Shown here piece after piece: positions 58,427 through 63,169 of a stretch of 63,169 bases of DNA. The position numbers were made by a program, and so were the translations under genes. This DNA is from Pullichristensenella excrementipullorum (GTDB taxonomy: Bacteria; Bacillota; Clostridia; Christensenellales; Aristaeellaceae). The stretch covers positions 1-63,169 of the forward strand of contig DVOU01000024.1 in the NCBI GenBank assembly GCA_018713365.1. Reading direction: 5' to 3'. The notes under the pieces are model-generated. The model saw only the letters and a program-made list of their open reading frames with translations. It did not search any database and was not told where the DNA came from. The first letter of the stretch is position 1; each line of letters begins with the position of its first letter.

Positions 58427-58657
58427 TCAGCCGATGACGAAAGGCTTGATCTCTTCCATAAGATCGTCGCAGTTGTCAGCATAAACTTCCAACGTGATCG
58501 GCTTGGAGAGATCCAAACTGAAGATACCCAGGATGGACTTGCCGTCCACCACATGCCGCCCGACGCGCAGGTCAATATCGTAGGGATAACGGTTCGCGAT
58601 GTTGACGAACGTCTTGACGTTCTCGGCCAGACTCAGTTTGATGTTCACCGCTTTCAT
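58427..58657 (-). CDS. HPr-like protein lacking the phosphocarrier histidine
   Basis: 76 residues from the ATG at 58657 (an upstream ATG at 58675 is possible). HPr fold with KSILGIFSLDLSKPITLEV, retaining the Ser equivalent of HPr Ser46. The His15 region GLHARPA is replaced by AENVKTF, so it cannot carry a PEP-derived phosphate. It may act like Crh as a regulatory partner of CcpA, or have another role. Own promoter. Confidence 0.85.
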   Translation of the reverse strand: MKAVNIKLSLAENVKTFVNIANRYPYDIDLRVGRHVVDGKSILGIFSLDLSKPITLEVYADNCDDLMEEIKPFVIG

Positions 58658-58704
58658 GCAAATCGCCTCTCTCATGCTGAATAGTACGAAACCATGGTAT
58701 AATC

Positions 58705-58733
58705 ATTTTATCGCGAACGACGCCCGTTTTCAA
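58705..58733 (-). promoter_or_regulatory. Promoter of the HPr-like gene
   Basis: Minus strand: TTGAAA, 17-bp spacer, TAAAAT, about 45 bp before the start. Confidence 0.65.
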
Positions 58734-58831
58734 TCCCCTTTTCGCCATTTACCAACATTTAATTTGCCTGTGAAGCCGTCGCCATGCTTCGTAAAAAAAT
58801 GGAAAAATGCTAAATTTCCCATCCAAGGGGC

Positions 58832-58860
58832 TTGACAAGCGCAGCCATATCCGCTATAAT
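58832..58860 (+). promoter_or_regulatory. tRNA-Gln/tRNA-Glu promoter
   Basis: TTGACA, 17-bp spacer, TATAAT, 40 bp before tRNA-Gln. Confidence 0.88.
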
Positions 58861-58900
58861 GTCATTCGTTGACCGGGCGCGCCGCGTTCGGCTGACAGAT

Positions 58901-58974
58901 AGCCGAATGGTGTAACGGTAACACTAACGACTCTGACTCGTTCATTCTAGGTTCGAATCCTAGTTCGGCTGCCA
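58901..58974 (+). tRNA. tRNA-Gln (anticodon CTG)
   Basis: 74 nt with encoded CCA. Acceptor AGCCGAA/TTCGGCT, anticodon stem AACGA/TCGTT with loop CTCTGAC, T-loop TTCGAATC. Four bases separate it from tRNA-Glu, so the two are cotranscribed. Confidence 0.95.
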
Positions 58975-58978
58975 ATGA

Positions 58979-59053
58979 GCCTCCATGGTCAAGCGGTTAA
59001 GACGTCGCCCTCTCACGGCGAAAACTGGGGTTCGAGTCCCCATGGAGGTGCCA
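58979..59053 (+). tRNA. tRNA-Glu (anticodon CTC)
   Basis: 75 nt with encoded CCA. Acceptor GCCTCCA/TGGAGGT, anticodon stem TCGCC/GGCGA with loop CTCTCAC, T-loop TTCGAGTC. Confidence 0.94.
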
Positions 59054-59086
59054 AAGGCCCTGCCAGTTTCGGCAGGGCCTTTCTTG
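59054..59086 (+). terminator. tRNA operon terminator
   Basis: AAGGCCCTGCC/GGCAGGGCCTT stem, then TCTTGCTTTT. Confidence 0.75.
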
Positions 59087-59365
59087 CTTTTGGAACGCGC
59101 TTGGTCTCTTCGCGGCATTGCGTGAAGACAAACGGGCAACAGGGGCTGTCCGCGCAGGACGTTGCGCTATGAAGGCCGTCTTGGGAGCGGAGGCATTGCG
59201 CAGGAAGCGCGCTGTGGCGGTCCCGCGGCAGGGGCTGTCCTTTGCGGCGCATTGCGCTGTCCGTCTGGCATGGCGGGCTGTTGGTGGGGTGCTTCTTGAA
59301 AGAAGGAGAAACGGGAGCGACCCTTCCCTTCCGCCTGCGCGGGCTGAAGAATATGCCCGGGCGCA
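59087..59365. other. Spacer without a recognisable gene
   Basis: GC-rich, with imperfect internal repeats: CAGGGGCTGTCC occurs at about 59140 and 59229, each followed within 20-30 bp by GTTGCGCT or ATTGCGCT. No open frame with start signals or known domain. Confidence 0.45.
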
Positions 59366-59394
59366 TTGAAAAACTTCCTTTGCGATGGTATAAT
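59366..59394 (+). promoter_or_regulatory. Promoter of the WG/SH3 protein gene
   Basis: TTGAAA, 17-bp spacer, TATAAT, about 100 bp before the ATG. Confidence 0.7.
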
Positions 59395-59495
59395 GAGCAT
59401 GGTTTTGTATCGTTTTGCTCAGGTAAACAAATATGCGGACGCGGCAGAGCGTCGCTCGGTGATCGGGTACGGCGATTTCAAGGGGAGGTAACGCC

Positions 59496-62045
59496 ATGTT
59501 GCGAAGATCGATCTGTCTGTTTCTGTGCCTGTTGCTGGCGCTCGCTTCCCTGCCCGCCCGGGCGGAGGACGCGGCGCAGCGCTACGACTTTAACGGCGAT
59601 GGCGAGGCGGACGAATTGCGCTACTCCGTCGCGGACGCGGTGCTGACGCTGCGGGTGGGCGCGGCCAGCGCGGAGATCGCGCTCAACGATTTCAGCAATT
59701 CCTATACGCTCGCCCTCGCCGACCTCGACGCCAGCGATGCCTTTGTGGAACTCATCGTCGGCAGCGAGGGGCACGACGGCGAGTACCCGCCGTGTACGCT
59801 ATGGCAGGTCTGGCGCTACGATGGCAGCCGCCTCTATCCCCTCGCGGTGGCGACCGGCGCGGGCGGATCCGATCGGCTCACGCAGTACGGATACGCCGGC
59901 AGCGGCATACAGCCATTGAAGATCAGCGGCGCGGGCGACGTGTACGTGCCCAGCGAGGGCGTCATCTGGATACAGCCGCTGATGGGAGAATATGTCTTTT
60001 CCGCTTACGAGGAGCATTACCGTCTGGAGGGCGACCGCCTCGTTTTGCAGAAAAACGACCAGTTTTACCCCGTTTCTCCCCGGGCGTCCGCCATGGACGA
60101 TGCCGGGGAGCCCGTCTACGCCGCGAGCGCGGAGCTGGCGCTCTACGCCAGCGCCGACCTTGGTTCAGGCACGGTCTACTTCCCCTCGGGCACGAGGTTT
60201 GTGCCCGTGGAGGCGTCGCCCTCGGGCTGGGTGTGCCTGCGCGCTGAGGACGGCGCGGAGGGCTATATCTGGCAGGAGCCGGGCTGGAATGAGTGCCTCG
60301 ACGCTGACGGACAGAGCTTTTTCGACTTGGTCTATGTCGATACACAGGGCGGGGCGGACGCGGACGCCTTTGAGGCGGTCCTGAACAGTCTCGACGTCGA
60401 TCCCTCGCTTCTTCAGCGCGGAGACTTCGACGGCGACGGCGCGGAGGAAGCATTCTACCTCGGCGGGGGATATTACGACAACTACCTATACGCCGGGCAA
60501 ACGATCTATACGCAGCTGTGGTACGCGGACGCTACGGGCGCGATGCGCCTCGAAACCGCGAACTCGGAGAATTTCTCGGACATACGCGTCTACGATGTGG
60601 GCGAGCGCAGCATATTGTGCGTGGAGGACAACTTCGCCACGACTTCCGAGACGCATGTGTGGATGGTGCGCGACGGCCAGCCCGAGCGCGTTCACTTTTC
60701 CAACGGTCAGCAGCCGGGGAGCATCCGGCAGGAGGACGGGCTGGATTTTCGCTTCACTTTTGACGCCTACGATGCTTTTGGCGACGGCTCCGGCCATACC
60801 CGGAAGACCTATTACATGTACTGGAACGGCGACGGTTTCACGGAATACGGCGGGATGCGCATTTCCGAGGAACAGTTGCGCGCGGTGGAGGGCGCTTCCC
60901 CGTGGCTGGACGCGGCCCTTGCCGCCGGCGGGGAGCTGGGCGAGATCTATTACCGCGAAAACGGCATCGTCAACGTCAACTACACGCTGCCTGATGGCCG
61001 GGAGAACAAGAATCTCACCCTCCGCATCACCGATGGCGTCGCGCGGCTCGACTATTGGCAGGAGGAGACGCTGGAGGACTCCGATCAGGGCGGCGTGTAC
61101 CTTGCCAGCGTTCTTGACGAGGCCAGTTTCCCCTCCAGCTTCCCCTACGGCGGCGAGACGGAGGCGACGTCAGCCTCGGGCGCTGCCTATGAATGGGTGG
61201 TGCAGCCGCAGATCGAGGCGGATGACATACAGCCCATGAGTCTGTGTGACGGCATGGCCTACACCAGCTCCCACGACCAGAGCGCCATGGTGTACTGGAA
61301 GGACGGCAAGGCCGGCATCATCGACTACGCCGGGCAACTGATCCTGCCCCCTGTATACGATGACGCTATCCTGTTCTCAGAGAGCGAGCACGGCTATGTA
61401 CTCAAGCAGGATGATGTACTCTACTTCTATCAATACGGTGAGTGTGTGCCTATCGAATACTATGATCTCGGCCTTGCGGAGGGTGACTATAGGGGCTTTA
61501 ACTACTGGTCTGAAGCAAATCAGCAATGCGTTCACCTGAGCTACGATTTCAGCGGGATGAAGCCCGTTTCGGAGACCTCCATCGTGCGCGCCGATTGGTG
61601 GCTGGATGGCGGTACATATCGGGCGGAGGGCGGCTACGGTCTTGCGGACGCGGATACGCTTTTCGTCGCGCCCACCATGCTGGACGCCGTGGACTACACC
61701 GCCATCCCGGAAGACCCGCAAAACGACGCCTTTGCCCTCTTTGACGGCGAAACGTGGACGTATTACGATACCGACGGAGAAATCATCATTTCCGGCTGCG
61801 AGCCGGGGTGGCGGCAGATCGAGGACGTATATCGGTTCGTGCCGCTGGACACGCTGCGCCCCTTCCACTTCAGCGAGGGGCTGCTCTGCGTCGGGCAGGA
61901 CGGCGCGTGGGGCTACTGCGACCACGAGGGCAATATGGTCGTGCCCTGCGTCTTCGAGGCCGCCCGCCCTGTCTGCAATGGGCTGGCGTGGGTGCGTTTG
62001 GATGGGCTTTGGGGCGTCATCCGCATAAGCGCGGGCGCGGCGTAG
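59496..62045 (+). CDS. Large secreted protein with SH3b and WG-repeat domains
   Basis: 849 residues; ATG with GGGGAGG SD. Signal peptide at about 1-23 (ICLFLCLLLALASLPARA). Two calcium-loop-like motifs occur, FNGDGEADE (about 32) and FDGDGAEE (about 311), resembling FG-GAP/EF-hand repeats. An SH3-like segment lies around 210-270 (LALYASADLGSGTVYFPSG; GWVCLRAEDGAEGYI). The C-terminus holds WG-type repeats (VYWKDGKAGIIDYAGQLILP; GAWGYCDHEGNMVVPCVF; DGLWGVI). No anchor is seen. Surface or wall binding is inferred; no catalytic motif recognised. Confidence 0.82.
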   Translation: MLRRSICLFLCLLLALASLPARAEDAAQRYDFNGDGEADELRYSVADAVLTLRVGAASAEIALNDFSNSYTLALADLDASDAFVELIVGSEGHDGEYPPCTLWQVWRYDGSRLYPLAVATGAGGSDRLTQYGYAGSGIQPLKISGAGDVYVPSEGVIWIQPLMGEYVFSAYEEHYRLEGDRLVLQKNDQFYPVSPRASAMDDAGEPVYAASAELALYASADLGSGTVYFPSGTRFVPVEASPSGWVCLRAEDGAEGYIWQEPGWNECLDADGQSFFDLVYVDTQGGADADAFEAVLNSLDVDPSLLQRGDFDGDGAEEAFYLGGGYYDNYLYAGQTIYTQLWYADATGAMRLETANSENFSDIRVYDVGERSILCVEDNFATTSETHVWMVRDGQPERVHFSNGQQPGSIRQEDGLDFRFTFDAYDAFGDGSGHTRKTYYMYWNGDGFTEYGGMRISEEQLRAVEGASPWLDAALAAGGELGEIYYRENGIVNVNYTLPDGRENKNLTLRITDGVARLDYWQEETLEDSDQGGVYLASVLDEASFPSSFPYGGETEATSASGAAYEWVVQPQIEADDIQPMSLCDGMAYTSSHDQSAMVYWKDGKAGIIDYAGQLILPPVYDDAILFSESEHGYVLKQDDVLYFYQYGECVPIEYYDLGLAEGDYRGFNYWSEANQQCVHLSYDFSGMKPVSETSIVRADWWLDGGTYRAEGGYGLADADTLFVAPTMLDAVDYTAIPEDPQNDAFALFDGETWTYYDTDGEIIISGCEPGWRQIEDVYRFVPLDTLRPFHFSEGLLCVGQDGAWGYCDHEGNMVVPCVFEAARPVCNGLAWVRLDGLWGVIRISAGAA

Positions 62046-62363
62046 GAAAATGGCCGCGCCCGGGCAGGAACGATGGGCGGAGCGTTCAAATGGCGACCGG
62101 CCGAAAGGCTGTGCGCTGCCTACGGATGCGCCGCCGTTCGCAAAGGTCGCGGAACGCGCCGCAACGCTTTCTCCCGCAGCAGCGTCTGTTTCTTCCGTTT
62201 GCGCCCATTGAAGAAACGGGGTATTTACCATCATGACTGTTCCACGGACGCGTGCGGGTTTTCGCTTCCAACGCTGTTGGCTGGGCGCGCAGGCCTTGCA
62301 CGTGCCACAGTTGACAAAGTGAGCCGGAGCATTGTGAGAGCCCGCGCATTGTCAGCGCACGGA
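62046..62363. other. Gene-free stretch with a possible degraded repeat-element fragment
   Basis: Open frames here lack start signals and known domains. At 62310-62358 a short stretch (GTTGACAAAGT ... GAGAGCCCGC ... TTGTCAGCGC) recalls the two ends of the structured repeat brought together, but the match is short. Confidence 0.35.
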
Positions 62364-62390
62364 GGCCGCTCACCGAAATGGTGAGCGGCC
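62364..62390 (+). terminator. Perfect hairpin after the WG/SH3 gene
   Basis: GGCCGCTCACC-GAAAT-GGTGAGCGGCC, an 11-bp perfect stem without a T-run of its own. It may be the stem of a terminator whose T-run was separated. Confidence 0.5.
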
Positions 62391-62391
62391 A

Positions 62392-62427
62392 GACCACTGA
62401 CAAACCCCGTCAACGGTCTAATTTTTT
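62392..62427 (+). terminator. Second hairpin followed by a T-run
   Basis: GACC-x-TGAC with GTCA-x-GGTC, then TAATTTTTT. It would block read-through into the transposase gene. Confidence 0.5.
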
Positions 62428-62520
62428 AAAGGAACCCGAAAAACCAAAAGGGAAAGGCACCCCTCACGTCGAATATAAATACATCAACACAACCAGAAAG
62501 AAAACCAGGCGGTGAAGGGA

Positions 62521-63169
62521 ATGCTCAAGCAGCGGCGGGAGAAGCAGCAGCAAATGGAGATGGTGATCATGGAACAGATGGTGCCGGAGGATCACTTTCT
62601 GCGAAAAGTAGACCGTGCGGTAGACTTCAGCTTCATCTACGATCTGTGTGCGCCGCTGTATTGCGCGGACAACGGCCGGCCCGCCATCGACCCGGAGATA
62701 CTGTTCCGGATGCTGCTGGTGGGGTATCTGTACGGGATCAAGTCCGAGGCGCGGCTGGAGGAAGAGATCAACTACAATATCGCCTACAAGTGGTTTTGCG
62801 GACTGGATCTGACGGACAAGGCGCCGGACGCGACGACGATCAGCCAGAACCGTCGCCGTCGTTTCCGGGACAACAACATTGCGGAAGAGATCTTCAACGA
62901 GATTCTGCGGCAGTGCGAGGCGAAGGGGCTGGTGGGCGGAGCGATCCTGTATACGGATTCGACGCACATCAAGGCGAAGGCGAACAAGCACAAGAAGAAG
63001 CAGGTGGAAGTAGCGGTCGCGCCGAAGGCATATCTGAACGAACTGGACGCGCAGGTAGATCAGGAACGTAAGGAACTGGGGAAGAAGCCGTTTGACCGGG
63101 ATGACGAGGCGCACAAAGGCGGCGGGAGCGCCACGCGGATGCAGAGCACGACAGACCCGGAGAGCGGAC
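62521..63169 (+). CDS. IS1182-like family transposase, cut by the window end
   Basis: 216 residues visible from the ATG at 62521; no stop in the window. The N-terminal DUF772-type region (VPEDHFLRKVDRAVDFSFIY; RPAIDPEILFRMLLVGYLYG; DKAPDATTISQNRRRRF) is followed by the start of the DDE catalytic domain with the first Asp in ILYTDSTHIKAKANKHKK. Length and order match IS1182/IS5-superfamily transposases. The left inverted repeat is not identified with confidence; the AT-rich stretch at 62420-62470 is the likely region. Confidence 0.88.
   Translation, partial: MLKQRREKQQQMEMVIMEQMVPEDHFLRKVDRAVDFSFIYDLCAPLYCADNGRPAIDPEILFRMLLVGYLYGIKSEARLEEEINYNIAYKWFCGLDLTDKAPDATTISQNRRRRFRDNNIAEEIFNEILRQCEAKGLVGGAILYTDSTHIKAKANKHKKKQVEVAVAPKAYLNELDAQVDQERKELGKKPFDRDDEAHKGGGSATRMQSTTDPESG

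Noticed and set aside
62073..62384. 103-codon open frame after the WG/SH3 gene
   Set aside because: No SD, no domain, and it crosses a perfect hairpin; treated as spacer.

Overview
The window reads as chromosomal DNA of a GC-rich Gram-positive anaerobe of the class Clostridia, probably gut-associated and perhaps Christensenellales-like; that placement is inference, because no rRNA gene is present. Supporting it are RNase J, MltG and a YlbF-type protein in one cluster, a clostridial-order Rnf operon (C-D-G-E-A-B), KtrAB potassium uptake, a His-less HPr paralogue, strong Shine-Dalgarno sequences, and a sialic acid / GlcNAc / fucose catabolic locus typical of mucin-glycan users.

Layout. 0.5-3.9 kb: RNase J, YlbF-like protein, MltG. 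4.2-9.9 kb: a frameshifted small gene, a Pro/Thr-rich membrane protein, a NYN-LOTUS protein, a flavoreductase-like protein, YbaK, peroxiredoxin, class II FBP aldolase. 9.5-17.7 kb (minus): Ddl, MurF, a hydrolase, RimI, TsaB, TsaE, an amidohydrolase and galactokinase, with galT divergent. 19.5-26.4 kb (minus): secreted 5'-nucleotidase and the Rnf operon. 26.8-28.4 kb: tRNA-Trp, a toxin-antitoxin cassette between direct repeats, and an rRNA methyltransferase. 28.5-32.4 kb: metF, reactivation-domain gene and split metH. 33.9-48.2 kb: GntR regulator, nanA-nanE-nanK, a GH29 fucosidase, a putative glycosidase, an Opp-type ABC transporter, nagB and nagA. Together these could take imported sialic acid to fructose-6-phosphate and trim fucose inside the cell. 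48.6-58.7 kb: HD protein, second GH29, aldo/keto reductase, PrsA-like lipoprotein, KtrAB, a PfkB kinase, asparaginase, HPr-like protein. 58.9-63.2 kb: tRNA-Gln and tRNA-Glu, a large secreted WG/SH3 protein, and a truncated IS1182-like transposase.

The most unusual feature is a non-coding interspersed element present three times (20-369, 3943-4144, and 48272-48550 on the minus strand). Each copy folds into the same multi-stem structure, with compensatory base changes between copies. Each copy also sits between two near-identical copies of the local rho-independent terminator hairpin, although the terminators at the three loci are unrelated. It looks like a structured mobile or repeat element that targets terminators and duplicates them. 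A toxin-antitoxin cassette beside tRNA-Trp is flanked in a similar way by a duplicated terminator half. I do not recognise the element as a named family.
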